A DNA stretch of 64,000 nucleotides from Kaistia defluvii (GTDB lineage: Bacteria > Pseudomonadota > Alphaproteobacteria > Rhizobiales > Kaistiaceae). Every line of letters starts with the position of its first letter. Within the stretch, counting starts at the first letter, position 1. This document shows positions 8,351 through 16,848 of the stretch, piece after piece. Location: positions 496,001 through 560,000 of the forward strand of contig NZ_JBEPSM010000002.1 of NCBI RefSeq assembly GCF_040548815.1. Direction: 5' to 3'. Below the pieces are notes generated by a model. It worked only from the letters and a program-made list of their open reading frames with translations, was not told the origin of the DNA and ran no database searches. Both the position numbers and the translations under genes were made by a program.

Positions 8351-8664
8351 CAATCCATGTGCCATTGCAGGGGAAGCATATAGGCAAAGCCGGTGCGCGG
8401 ATCGCCTTCGAGCTTCATGATCGGGGCCATCGCCTCGCCCCAACGCTTGTTGACGGGATCGTCCTTCAGATAGGCGATGGTCTTCTGAAGATCGTCGGTC
8501 TCGAAATAGCCGATCAGCTTCAGGCCGAGCCGGAAGATCGAATAGTTGCGGATGCCGGCCGCCTTGAGCGTATCCAGCATTTCCGGCCAGATCTCGTCAT
8601 GCGCCTTCTTGTATTCTTCTTCGCATCCCGGACGGACTTCCAGAACCCAGGCGTAGTGACCCAT
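8350..8664 (-). CDS. L-rhamnose mutarotase family protein
   Basis: The 104-aa protein is a complete RhaM-type dimeric alpha/beta ferredoxin-like mutarotase: KAHDEIWPEM near residues 20-29 contains the family histidine, followed by RNYSIFRLG and a C-terminal tryptophan (LQWHMD). RhaM enzymes interconvert alpha and beta anomers of L-rhamnose or related 6-deoxy sugars such as L-fucose. It is translationally coupled to the SDR gene downstream and lies 11 bases after the decarboxylase-like gene. It points to a 6-deoxyhexose or pyranose substrate for the operon, although members of this family are found with several sugars. Confidence 0.87.
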   Translation of the reverse strand: MGHYAWVLEVRPGCEEEYKKAHDEIWPEMLDTLKAAGIRNYSIFRLGLKLIGYFETDDLQKTIAYLKDDPVNKRWGEAMAPIMKLEGDPRTGFAYMLPLQWHMD

Positions 8665-8675
8665 GATTTCCCCTT

Positions 8676-9455
8676 TCAGGCGAGATAGTCGTGAACGATG
8701 CGCCCCGGCACGAGCGTGAAATCCGCCTTCCAGTGCAGGCCGTCCAGCATGTCGACGACGGGCAGACGGTGAATAGGCGCCTGCGCATTCGGTCGAAGCT
8801 CGACCGTGCAGGGCCCGCCCCAGCATTCATGCACGACGACATTGGCGAGCCGCCGCGCGGTCAACTGGCGGATCGCCGGGCGCTGGTCGATGTGGTCGAT
8901 GACCTTCAAATTGATGTTCTCGGCGAAGTCGAAATGCTTGTTGAGACTGGCGAGCGTGTCGGTGCGCTGCTTGTAGGGCAGCGTGCCCGTCAGCACGTCA
9001 ATGCCGTTGCGAGCCACCGTGCCGACGACGAGATCGCCGCGCAGTTCCAGCTTCGGTTCGCCCAGCTTCTTCGGCTGGCCGTGCAGTTCACGGCCGTGCG
9101 CGACGCCGGCATCCGAGGACAGAAACAGGTAGGGCGAATAGGACCCTTCCGCGACGCCGGGCAGCCGGCAGCCGAGCGAAACATTGCTCTCGCCATAGGG
9201 TCCAAGCCATTCCGTATCGTTCATGCGGTAGACATGCGCCATGACGATGTCGCTGGTCGGTTCCAGCGGTGGCGGCAGCAGCCGCGCGACCGCTGCCTCC
9301 GTGGAGCGCCAGACCAGCGTCAGCACGTCGACATTGCGGAAGGCGAACGGGTAGGGCGGCACCATCGGCGCGTCCCAGGGCGTCGAGAAGCCGGGTTTCA
9401 GGATGTCCTCGACCGTCAGTCGGTCGAGCCCGCCATTGCGCAGATCCTTGCTCAT
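8676..9455 (-). CDS. Acetoacetate decarboxylase family protein
   Basis: The 259-aa protein matches the Adc family, with the active-site pair K129-K130 in GQPKKLGEP, where the first lysine forms the Schiff base in Clostridium Adc. Family members decarboxylate beta-keto acids, but some homologues are aldolase/dehydratases. It overlaps the preceding SDR gene by one base (TGATG) and lies inside a sugar operon, where an Adc is not part of the textbook pathway. A role in processing a beta-keto sugar acid made by the neighbouring dehydrogenases is my inference. Confidence 0.85.
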   Translation of the reverse strand: MSKDLRNGGLDRLTVEDILKPGFSTPWDAPMVPPYPFAFRNVDVLTLVWRSTEAAVARLLPPPLEPTSDIVMAHVYRMNDTEWLGPYGESNVSLGCRLPGVAEGSYSPYLFLSSDAGVAHGRELHGQPKKLGEPKLELRGDLVVGTVARNGIDVLTGTLPYKQRTDTLASLNKHFDFAENINLKVIDHIDQRPAIRQLTARRLANVVVHECWGGPCTVELRPNAQAPIHRLPVVDMLDGLHWKADFTLVPGRIVHDYLA

Positions 9456-10258
9456 CAGTCGGCATCCCTCGCGAAGCGTGCTTCCTTCGGCGGCGCGATG
9501 CCATAGCCGACGAAGCCGCCCGTCACGTTGATCAGTTCGCCGGTGACGAAGGAAGCTTCCGGGGAGGCGACATAGGAAACGGCGGCGGCGACGTCGGCGG
9601 GGCGACACCAGCGGCCGACGGGGATCGTTTTCAGCACCTGCGCCTCGAATGCTTCCCAGGAGAGGCCAAGCTTTTCCGCCTTTTCACGAAACTGCTTTTC
9701 CATGCCGGTGCCGGGACCGACATGGCCGGGCGCGACGCCGTTCACCGTGATGCCGTAGGAGGCCAGCTCGACGGCGAGGCACTGGGTCAGGCCCCAGAGC
9801 GCATTCTTCGACGCGACATAGGCGCTGGAGTAGGGGTTGCCGAAATTGAGCCGGGTGATGATGTTGATGATCCGGCCGCTCTCGGCGCGCATCATGGCCC
9901 GCGCCGCCGCGCGGCAGGTCAGGAACGGCCCGCGCGTATTGACGGACTGGATCCGGTCCCATTCCTCCGGCGTAGTATCGACCACCAGCTTCTGCAGATG
10001 GATGCCGGCGGCGTTGACCAGCACATCGAGGCGGCCATGCTGTTCCAGAACCGTCTCGAAGGCCTGGTCGACGGAATTCGCGTCCGTGATGTCGATGCCG
10101 ACCGCGCCGCCACCGACGCTGTTGGCGACCTCGGCTGCGAGCGCCTCGTTGTGGTCGGCGGCGACCACGTGATAGCCGTTGCTCGCCAGCCGTCGCACGA
10201 TCTCCGCGCCAATACCGCCGGCGCCGCCGGTCACGAGCGCAATGCCTTTTGCCGTCAC
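9455..10258 (-). CDS. Short-chain dehydrogenase/reductase with Thr in place of catalytic Ser
   Basis: The 267-aa SDR has TGGAGGIG (10-17), NAAG (82-85) and YVASK with Y147 and K151. The position normally held by the catalytic serine after the NI(A/S) strand reads NIIT (T135), so threonine may replace it. A GTG start is chosen because its GTGA overlaps the stop of the preceding gene, with GGGAG 8 bases upstream; a TTG 21 bases earlier is less likely. It probably oxidises a sugar or sugar-acid alcohol within the operon. The C-terminus is longer than usual. Confidence 0.87.
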   Translation of the reverse strand: MTAKGIALVTGGAGGIGAEIVRRLASNGYHVVAADHNEALAAEVANSVGGGAVGIDITDANSVDQAFETVLEQHGRLDVLVNAAGIHLQKLVVDTTPEEWDRIQSVNTRGPFLTCRAAARAMMRAESGRIINIITRLNFGNPYSSAYVASKNALWGLTQCLAVELASYGITVNGVAPGHVGPGTGMEKQFREKAEKLGLSWEAFEAQVLKTIPVGRWCRPADVAAAVSYVASPEASFVTGELINVTGGFVGYGIAPPKEARFARDAD

Positions 10259-11067
10259 GCCAGCCACTCCCTTACGCAATCCCGCATGTCGACGGTTTCG
10301 GTCAGCACGTCGTCATGCTGGCCGTCCATGTAGTCCTGATGCACATATTCGATGGAGAGATAGCCGTCATAGCCGGCCGCCTTCAGCGTCCCGAGCATGG
10401 CGCCGAAATTGAGCGTGCCGAGCGACAGCTTGCATTGCAGCACGCCGGCGCGCGCCTGGCGCAGATGCACATGGGCTGCATGCGGCGCGAGCCCATCGAT
10501 CTCTTCCTGCCGATAGCCGAGGCAGGCAAAATGCGCGTAGTCGAGCGTCAGCTTCAGCCCGGGCACGCGATCGAGGAGGTCGAGCACCAGGGTCGGGCTT
10601 TCGAGATAGGAATGGACGTGCGGCTCGACGGTGAGCTGGATGCCTGCCGGGGCCGCGATCGCCACCAGCCGGCGCAGGCTCTCCGCCGATTCCGCCAGCG
10701 CCGAAGCGCGGTCCTGGCCGGCATTGACGACGCCCGGCAGCACGAAGACGGTTTCGAGGCCAGCGCGCTTGGCGAAGCGCACCACCGCCCGGAAATCCGC
10801 CTCGTTGCGCTCGCGATGTCCGGGGTCGGCGAGGTTCCGGTCCGACAGTGAACCGCCGAACAGGTGGTAGAGATTGGGCAGGGCGACGCCGAGCTGGAGC
10901 ACCCGGTCGGCCGTGCCGTCCGGGTCGGCGATCAGCGCTTCGCGGTCGAGGCCGGGCCGGTAGAAATAGCCAAGGTCGAGCGCGCCGATCCCGAGCAGAT
11001 TGGAGAGTCCGGCCGCTTCGTCCAGCGTCAGGCTGCGCAGGGACCAGGTGGTGAGCGACAGCTTCAT
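10255..11067 (-). CDS. Sugar phosphate isomerase/epimerase family TIM-barrel protein
   Basis: The 270-aa protein belongs to the xylose-isomerase-like TIM-barrel (AP endonuclease 2) superfamily. Metal-ligand positions are visible in TVEPHVHS (Glu and His), LTLDYAHF (Asp, His), HVHLRQ and LSIEY. Such enzymes isomerise or epimerise sugars, inositol intermediates or keto-sugars. It lies 5 bases after the Gfo/Idh/MocA gene, a pairing typical of sugar and inositol catabolic clusters, and overlaps the next SDR by 4 bases. No signal peptide is seen. Exact reaction unknown. Confidence 0.85.
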   Translation of the reverse strand: MKLSLTTWSLRSLTLDEAAGLSNLLGIGALDLGYFYRPGLDREALIADPDGTADRVLQLGVALPNLYHLFGGSLSDRNLADPGHRERNEADFRAVVRFAKRAGLETVFVLPGVVNAGQDRASALAESAESLRRLVAIAAPAGIQLTVEPHVHSYLESPTLVLDLLDRVPGLKLTLDYAHFACLGYRQEEIDGLAPHAAHVHLRQARAGVLQCKLSLGTLNFGAMLGTLKAAGYDGYLSIEYVHQDYMDGQHDDVLTETVDMRDCVREWLA

Positions 11068-11072
11068 GGCGC

Positions 11073-12116
11073 TCAGACCTTTTCCATCCGGCCGCTTTCG
11101 GCCGAGCGGTAGAGCGCGTCGAGCACTTCGACGGCGCGCATGCCGACCGTGCCGGGCGAGGCATTGGGCGGATTGAGACCGCGGCAGATATCGACCAGCA
11201 GATTGACCGGCTCGACGCAGCTATAGGCGCCGGCGCCCGGCTCGATCTCAACGAATTCGTCGGTGCCGTCGCGGCGGCTCACTTCCAGCCGTTCGCGCTC
11301 GATATCGAGCAGCAGCATGCCTTCCGACCCGAAGATGCGCAGGTCGATCTGGAAGCCGCGATGTTTTGGAACCGTCGAGGCGCCGGAAAGCGAGGCGGTC
11401 GCGCCATTGGCGAAGCGGACGACGGCGGCGTCGTAATAATCGACCCCGGCCGGCGAGCGGCCGACCATGGCAAAGACCTCTTCGGGCGCGATGTCGGCGA
11501 TCTTGAACAGCAGGCCCAGCGCATGGACCAGCTGGCCCCAGCCATAACCGCCGGCGCGCTGCGGATCGGCCCAGGTCGAGGCCGGCGGGCGAAACATCGC
11601 GCCTTCGGTTTCCTTCATCGGCTGTCCGGCCATCAGATCGCCGAGCGCCGAGGCCATCTGCAGCACGACATGCTCGACCTTGCCGATCGTACCCGACGCG
11701 ACCAGTTCGGCGGCGCGCTCACTGAACGGCTTGAAGTTCCAGCCATAGGGCACGACGACTTCGCGGCCGAAGGCTGCGGCTTCCGTCACGATGTCGCGCG
11801 CGTCCGCGGCGTTGGTAGCCAGCGGCTTCTCGACCAGCACATGGCAGCCGGCGCGGATCGCGGCGATCGCGTGCTCATGGTGCAGCACATGCGGCGAGGC
11901 GACGATGACGCCGTCGAGCTCGACCTCGCGCAGCATGTCGCGATAGTCCTCGAACCCGTGCGGAATATCGAATTTTGCCTGGATCTGCGCCAGTTCGGCC
12001 TGGCCGAGCCGGTTGACCGCGACGAGCTCGCAATCCGGGTTCGCCTTCAGGATCGGGATGTGGTTCTCGACCGCCCACCAGCCAGCCCCGATGATGCCTA
12101 TCCTGGCGCGCTTCAT
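11073..12116 (-). CDS. Gfo/Idh/MocA family oxidoreductase
   Basis: The 347-aa protein has the Rossmann motif IGIIGAGWWAVENH at residues 6-19 and the family signature VLVEKPLATN (about 93-102), where lysine takes part in catalysis. A C-terminal alpha/beta substrate domain follows. These enzymes oxidise or reduce hydroxyls of sugars, inositols or sugar lactones with NAD(P). It is in the middle of the sugar operon, 13 bases after the FadR-type regulator gene and 5 before the TIM-barrel isomerase gene. It likely catalyses the first or second oxidation of the imported sugar. Confidence 0.9.
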   Translation of the reverse strand: MKRARIGIIGAGWWAVENHIPILKANPDCELVAVNRLGQAELAQIQAKFDIPHGFEDYRDMLREVELDGVIVASPHVLHHEHAIAAIRAGCHVLVEKPLATNAADARDIVTEAAAFGREVVVPYGWNFKPFSERAAELVASGTIGKVEHVVLQMASALGDLMAGQPMKETEGAMFRPPASTWADPQRAGGYGWGQLVHALGLLFKIADIAPEEVFAMVGRSPAGVDYYDAAVVRFANGATASLSGASTVPKHRGFQIDLRIFGSEGMLLLDIERERLEVSRRDGTDEFVEIEPGAGAYSCVEPVNLLVDICRGLNPPNASPGTVGMRAVEVLDALYRSAESGRMEKV

Positions 12117-12129
12117 GAGTTTCGTTCCA

Positions 12130-12852
12130 TTAGGGAGTGATATCCATGGCGTTGACCGTCGAGAGGTGCACGTTGGTCATGTGCTGCACCATCGCGGCTT
12201 CCGCAGCGTCCGGGTCGCGCGCTTCGAGGGCGGCGACGATCAATTCGTGATCCTTGAAGGACTGGCCGAGAACGCCGGGGTTTTCGGCGGCGATACGTCG
12301 GTATTCCATACCGAGGATGTAGAGCGAGGTCGAGACGCGCACGAGGAACGGGTTGCCCGTCGCGTCGGACAGCACGCGGTGGAACTCGACGTCGGAGACA
12401 CGGAAGCCTATGGGATCGTTGATCAATCCGCGCTGGACGAGAAGCATGTTCTTCATCCGCGTCAAATCTTCCGGCGTGATCCGCTCGGCCGCCATCCGCC
12501 CGATGCCGCCGTCGATCAGCTTTCGCGACTCGTAGAGCGCGTTGACGTTGTGCTCGTTCAGCGTGATCAGCAGCTGCAGCGGCCCGAGCAGGTCGGAGGC
12601 TTCGAGCGACGACACATAGATGCCGCCGCCCTGCCGGACCTTGAGCACGCCGAGGATCTGCAGGCCGCGCAGGGCCTCGCGGACGCTGGGCCGGCTGACC
12701 TGCATGGCAGCCGCCAGCTCGCGTTCGGGCGGAAGCTGGTCGCCCGGCCGGAGGTTTTTCGTCCGCACCAGGTCGAGAAGCTTCTTGGCGACCTGCTCGG
12801 CCACCGAGCTGCGCTCGATCGGTTCGAAGTCGCCTGCGCCCATCTCCGCCAT
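12130..12852 (-). CDS. FadR-subfamily GntR regulator of the sugar operon
   Basis: The 240-aa protein has a GntR winged helix (about 13-80, with LRPGDQLPPERELAAAMQVSRPSVREALR) and an all-helical FCD ligand domain (about 95-230). FCD domains bind small carboxylates or sugar acids, often with a metal held by Asp and His residues. The gene lies inside the operon between the permease and Gfo/Idh genes, one base from the permease stop. Two identical-type dyads AATTGG-N5-CCAATT at the head of the operon fit the TTGGT/ACCAA sites of this subfamily, so I infer autoregulation and control of the divergent dehydratase gene. Confidence 0.9.
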   Translation of the reverse strand: MAEMGAGDFEPIERSSVAEQVAKKLLDLVRTKNLRPGDQLPPERELAAAMQVSRPSVREALRGLQILGVLKVRQGGGIYVSSLEASDLLGPLQLLITLNEHNVNALYESRKLIDGGIGRMAAERITPEDLTRMKNMLLVQRGLINDPIGFRVSDVEFHRVLSDATGNPFLVRVSTSLYILGMEYRRIAAENPGVLGQSFKDHELIVAALEARDPDAAEAAMVQHMTNVHLSTVNAMDITP

Positions 12853-12853
12853 C

Positions 12854-13849
12854 TTATTCGCCCAGTGCGCGGGTTCGGATCTGGTCGAGGCTGACGGCCA
12901 ACATCAGGACGACGCCCCGCGTGACATCCTGCCAGAAGCTGGAAACATTGAGCAAAGTCAGGCCGTTATTGAGCGTGCCCAGGATCAGAACCGCCAGCAG
13001 GGTGCCCCATACGCTGCCGCGCCCGCCGTTCAGGCTGGTGCCGCCGAGGATGATCGCGGCGATGACGGTGAGGAGCTGCGAACCGGCGGCGGTCGGGCCG
13101 GCGGCGCCCAGCATGGCGCCGAGGATGGTGCCGGCGACGGCGCCGGAAATGGCCGAGATCACATAGAGGGTGATGACGGTCTTCTCGAGCGGGATGCCGA
13201 TCAGGCGCGACGCCTCGGCATTGCCGCCGGCGGCGTAGATGTAGCGGCCGAAGCGCATCTTCGTCATGACGATCCAGAGCCCGACGAAGGTCACCATCAT
13301 GATGATGAACGGGATCGGGATGCCGATGACGCGGCCCGAGCCGACCCAGTTGAAGCCCGGAACCATCAGCGGCCGGGTGAGGCCGCCGGTGAGTACCAGG
13401 GCGATGCCGGAGATGATGCTCATCATCCCGAGCGTCACGATCAGCGGGTTCAGCCGTAAGCGCGTTGTAAACAATCCGTTAACCACGCCGATGGCGGCGG
13501 CGACCACGATGGCCAGCAGCACACCGATCCAGATCGGGAAGCCCATGCCGTGCAGCATCGAGATGACGACGCCGGTCAGGCCGGCGATCGCGGCGACCGA
13601 AAGGTCGAGCCCGCCGGCGATGATCAGCGGCGTACCGGCGGCGGCCATTAGCCCGATATAGGCGACGTTGCCGCCGATCTGCAGCATGTTCCGGAGCGTC
13701 AGGAAATAGGGCGACAGGACGGAGAAGACCGCGATCAGGATCAGGTAGAAGATCCCGAGCATGGCAACGCCCGACCAGGGCTTGCCGAACAGCTGGAGCA
13801 TCTGTTCCCTGGCGCCGCCGGTGGAGTGGGTTTCGATGGATTGGGCCAT
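12854..13849 (-). CDS. Sugar ABC transporter permease, ribose type (RbsC-like)
   Basis: The 331-aa inner-membrane protein has eight to ten hydrophobic segments and the BPD_transp_2 layout, including AGGLDLSVAAIAGLTG and IIAAIILGGTSLNGGRGSVWGTLLA near the C-terminus, typical of RbsC/AraH permeases. It forms the channel with the ATPase encoded just upstream and the periplasmic protein at 15449-16648. One permease gene is expected for this class, which uses a homodimer. The N-terminus before residue 25 is polar and cytosolic. Confidence 0.92.
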   Translation of the reverse strand: MAQSIETHSTGGAREQMLQLFGKPWSGVAMLGIFYLILIAVFSVLSPYFLTLRNMLQIGGNVAYIGLMAAAGTPLIIAGGLDLSVAAIAGLTGVVISMLHGMGFPIWIGVLLAIVVAAAIGVVNGLFTTRLRLNPLIVTLGMMSIISGIALVLTGGLTRPLMVPGFNWVGSGRVIGIPIPFIIMMVTFVGLWIVMTKMRFGRYIYAAGGNAEASRLIGIPLEKTVITLYVISAISGAVAGTILGAMLGAAGPTAAGSQLLTVIAAIILGGTSLNGGRGSVWGTLLAVLILGTLNNGLTLLNVSSFWQDVTRGVVLMLAVSLDQIRTRALGE

Positions 13850-13860
13850 GGGATGGGTCC

Positions 13861-15387
13861 TTACGGGGCCTGGAAGGCAGGATCGTTGCCGGTGGCGGCC
13901 ATGAGTTCGGCGGGCTTGGCGCCGCGTTCGAAGTGTCCGACGATGCGGCCGCGATCGAGCACCAGCGAGCGGTCGCTGATGCCGGCGACTTCCTCGACAT
14001 CGGAAGAGAGGATCAGCACGGCATAGCCGCGGTTCGCGAGCTCGCGCAGCTTGCCGTAGATCTCCCGCCGGGCGCCGACATCGACGCCGCGCGTCGGCTC
14101 CTCGAGGATCAAGAGCTTGACGCCCTCGACCAGCCAGCGGGCGATGCAGACCTTCTGCTGGTTGCCGCCGGAAAGGGTGCGGATCTTCTGTTCGGGACCG
14201 CGCGTGCGGATGCCGAGTTCGCCGATCCAGCGGATGGCGTGCTGGGACTCTTCCGCCTGCGACATGAACAGGCCGCGCTCGAAGCGTTCCTCGAAGGGGA
14301 GGGCGATGTTCTCGCGCACGGTCAGGTCGGCGATGATGCCTTCCTTCTTGCGCTCGGCGGCGACGAAGCCGATGCCGGCGAGCTTGCCGTCGCGGGCGCT
14401 CATCGGCCGATAGCTCTGCCCGCCGAGGCGGACGTCGGCGGTCTTCAGCGGGCCCAGCGCGCCATAGAGCGCGCGGCCGAGCACCTCGACGCCGGAACCG
14501 ACCAGGCCAAAGATGCCGAGGATCTCGTTCTGGTGCAGGCTGAAGGCGACGTCTTCGAGCTTGCGCGGGATGGTCAGCTTCTCGACGTTCAGGGTCTCGG
14601 CGCCGGCAATACCGGGCGTGCCGACGTCGTAGAGATCATCGACCGTATTGCCGAGCATGGCGGCCAGCACTTCGGCGCGCTTGGTCTCGGCGGTGATGAA
14701 GGTGCCGGCGTTTCGGCCGTCGCGCAGCACCACGATGCGGTCGGAAATCTCGAACACCTCGGAAAGATAGTGCGAGATGTAGATGACGGAAACCTTGTTC
14801 TCCTTCAGGCGGCGGATGATCCTGAAGATCATCTTCGCTTCCTGCTCGGTGAGTGCGGCCGTCGGCTCGTCCATGACGAGGATGCGCGCCTTGCCGGCCA
14901 GGGCCCGCGCGATCTCGACGATGCGCTGCTCGGCGACGGAGAGGCGCTTCACCAGCATGTCGGGCAGGATGTTGGCGAAGCCCAACTGGTCGAGCAGCTC
15001 GCGCGACCGGATGCGCATCGCGTCCTTGTCGACCTGCATCACGCCGAACTTTCGCTTCAGCGGCATGTCGCCCAGGAAGATGTTCTCCGCCACCGTCATG
15101 TCCGGCATGACCGAGATTTCCTGCGGCAGCAGCTTGACGCCGGAGGCGACGGCCGCCGCCGGATCCTTGAAATCGACGGTTTCGCCATCGACCTGGATCG
15201 TGCCGCCGTCGCGATTGTAGAGGCCGGTCAGGATCTTCATCAGCGTCGACTTGCCGGCGCCATTGGAGCCGAGCAGGGCGACGACTTCGCCGGGGTCGAC
15301 GGTCAGGTCGACATCCGAAAGCACGGGCACGCGTCCGAAGGACTTGCCGATGCCATGCATGCCGAGGCGGGGAGCGGTGGACGCCAT
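13861..15387 (-). CDS. Sugar ABC transporter ATP-binding protein, duplicated type (RbsA-like)
   Basis: The 508-aa protein has two tandem ABC domains. The first has Walker A GSNGAGKST at 40-48 and a degenerate signature LSVAEQRIVEIARAL; the second has LSGGNQQKVCIARWL and the degenerate Walker A expected of RbsA/MglA proteins. It energises the ribose-type importer with the permease gene 11 bases downstream. I chose the ATG at 15387, with GGAAGGG 4 bases upstream, over an ATG nine codons earlier that lacks a good site. Confidence 0.92.
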   Translation of the reverse strand: MASTAPRLGMHGIGKSFGRVPVLSDVDLTVDPGEVVALLGSNGAGKSTLMKILTGLYNRDGGTIQVDGETVDFKDPAAAVASGVKLLPQEISVMPDMTVAENIFLGDMPLKRKFGVMQVDKDAMRIRSRELLDQLGFANILPDMLVKRLSVAEQRIVEIARALAGKARILVMDEPTAALTEQEAKMIFRIIRRLKENKVSVIYISHYLSEVFEISDRIVVLRDGRNAGTFITAETKRAEVLAAMLGNTVDDLYDVGTPGIAGAETLNVEKLTIPRKLEDVAFSLHQNEILGIFGLVGSGVEVLGRALYGALGPLKTADVRLGGQSYRPMSARDGKLAGIGFVAAERKKEGIIADLTVRENIALPFEERFERGLFMSQAEESQHAIRWIGELGIRTRGPEQKIRTLSGGNQQKVCIARWLVEGVKLLILEEPTRGVDVGARREIYGKLRELANRGYAVLILSSDVEEVAGISDRSLVLDRGRIVGHFERGAKPAELMAATGNDPAFQAP

Positions 15388-15448
15388 GCGGCCCTTCCTG
15401 GAATGTTGAGACATCGGCGGACGCCGGAGCGTCCGCCGAAGGATCCGA

Positions 15449-16648
15449 TCAGTTGGTCGGGATCAGGTTCTGGTAGTCGGCGAGGTCCGGCAGAGTGCGG
15501 ATCTCGGCCAGGTGCTTCTCGAAAGCGGCCTGCGGGAAGGTGAACTGGATCGGGTCCTTGCCCTTGGCGCAGGCGAACTTGTCGTAATAGGTGCAGACAT
15601 TGTCCTTGGTCACCATGACATGGTTGACCAGGACCGTGTCCGGCACGTCCTTGCCGGCCAGCTGCATTAGCGCCAGCGGGATCAGGTAGTTGCCGTAGCG
15701 CTCGGGGAAGTAGCCGACCGATGACACGAAGGCGGCCTCGTCGATCATGGTCTGAATCTCGTCGGCGCCCATGCCGACGACGATCAGGTCCGCCTCGCGG
15801 CCGGCCTGCTTGACGGCACGGAGCATGCCGGTCGCCGCCTGGTCGTTGATCGCCGTCACCATGATCGGCGCGCCTTCGGGGATGCGCCCGATGACGTTGT
15901 TCATCTGGGTGAAGCTCTCTTCGAGCGTGTTCTTGGTGTCGATCTTGATGATGTGATCGTCCGAGAAGCCCTCGACGGCGGCCTTGAAGCCGGCGACCTG
16001 GCCGCCGGTGCGCATGGCCGGGATCGCGCCCGACTGCGGCAGTTCGCCGACGACGAAGAAGCCTTCCTTGACCTTGTCGGCGCCGAACTTGGCGATCGCC
16101 GCCTGGCCGAGATAGGCGCCGCCCATGAAGCCGGAGCGGGGGTTGTTGGCGCCGAAGAAGGTCGCGCCCGGCATGGGGATGTCGATTGCCACCACCTTGG
16201 TGTTGGCGTCGTTCATCTGCTGCATAATGGTGGCGCCGAAATTGGCGTCGGTCTGGAATTCGGTGACGTGATCGACCTGGCGCTGCAGGAAGCTCTGCGC
16301 ATTGGCGAGCGCAGTTGCGCCGTCCAGGCGGTTGTCGGTGATCTGCAGGTCGACGCCGGCGGCCTTGGCGTTTTCGACCATGCCGTTTTCGACCTTCAGG
16401 CAGAACGAGACGTCGCGCTGCAGGTTGGCGAAGCCGAGAACGAGGTTCTTGCCGTTGTTGGGCTTATGGGCGGCCGTGGCGTCGGCGACCATCGCCTTGA
16501 GCTGGTCGGCGCTGAGCATGGCGCCGTCGAACTTGGCCGGATCGAAGCCGTGGAAATCCTCGGCATAGGCGGCGCTGCCGAGCAGAAGCGATAGGACCGC
16601 GGCGCTGGCGACGCGGCGCATGGCGTGGAACGGAATCCGAGCGTGCAT
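15449..16648 (-). CDS. Periplasmic sugar-binding protein (RbsB-like), first gene of the operon
   Basis: The 399-aa precursor has a Sec signal peptide ending in AYA (cleavage after about residue 29) and a periplasmic-binding-protein type 1 (Peripla_BP_4) fold, with KNLVLGFANLQRDVSF starting the first lobe. At about 370 residues mature, it is longer than RbsB. The ATG at 16648 has a GGAGGAGA ribosome binding site. It heads the minus-strand operon running to 7580; one operator dyad lies 32-48 bases upstream of the start. The substrate is probably a pentose, deoxyhexose or sugar acid. Confidence 0.9.
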   Translation of the reverse strand: MHARIPFHAMRRVASAAVLSLLLGSAAYAEDFHGFDPAKFDGAMLSADQLKAMVADATAAHKPNNGKNLVLGFANLQRDVSFCLKVENGMVENAKAAGVDLQITDNRLDGATALANAQSFLQRQVDHVTEFQTDANFGATIMQQMNDANTKVVAIDIPMPGATFFGANNPRSGFMGGAYLGQAAIAKFGADKVKEGFFVVGELPQSGAIPAMRTGGQVAGFKAAVEGFSDDHIIKIDTKNTLEESFTQMNNVIGRIPEGAPIMVTAINDQAATGMLRAVKQAGREADLIVVGMGADEIQTMIDEAAFVSSVGYFPERYGNYLIPLALMQLAGKDVPDTVLVNHVMVTKDNVCTYYDKFACAKGKDPIQFTFPQAAFEKHLAEIRTLPDLADYQNLIPTN

Positions 16649-16679
16649 GGAAAAGTCTCCTCCCTCAAAGAGCATTTTG

Positions 16680-16696
16680 AATTGGTAAGGCCAATT
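16680..16696. promoter_or_regulatory. Operator dyad 1, AATTGG-N5-CCAATT
   Basis: A perfect 6-5-6 inverted repeat with centre TAAGG. Its reverse complement reads AATTGG-CCTTA-CCAATT, which differs from the second copy at 16752 by one base. It lies 32 bases before the binding-protein start, where a bound repressor would block transcription or initiation. TTGGT/ACCAA dyads are known for FadR-type GntR regulators such as UxuR/ExuR; the link to the 12130-12852 gene is inference. Confidence 0.7.
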
Positions 16697-16751
16697 TCTT
16701 GGCGGCAAAACTGGCACGACATTTCGGATGACGCAAGGGTCACGTTGCAAT

Positions 16752-16768
16752 AATTGGCCTGACCAATT
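16752..16768. promoter_or_regulatory. Operator dyad 2, AATTGG-N5-CCAATT
   Basis: A perfect 6-5-6 inverted repeat with centre CCTGA, 72 bases from dyad 1 and 3 bases upstream of the -35 element of the divergent dehydratase promoter. The shared 17-bp sequence across the divergent promoter region implies one regulator controls both transcripts, with possible looping between sites. Confidence 0.7.
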
Positions 16769-16771
16769 CGA

Positions 16772-16801
16772 TTGACGACCTCCGGGTTTTGAATCTAGCC
16801 T
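16772..16801 (+). promoter_or_regulatory. Promoter of the enolase-superfamily dehydratase gene
   Basis: TTGACG (16772-16777) is followed after 18 bases by TAGCCT (or after 17 by CTAGCC). It is about 50 bases before the ATG and directly beside operator dyad 2. Consensus-based call; the -10 is weak. Confidence 0.4.
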
Positions 16802-16848
16802 TGCTGCAAACGACCGCGCGGCAAGCGCAGGTTTGGGGAGGAAACTGC

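Noticed and set aside
12130..12852. Assignment as FadR (fatty acid regulator)
   Set aside because: Only the subfamily fold is shared; it lies in a sugar operon, so the name FadR would mislead.
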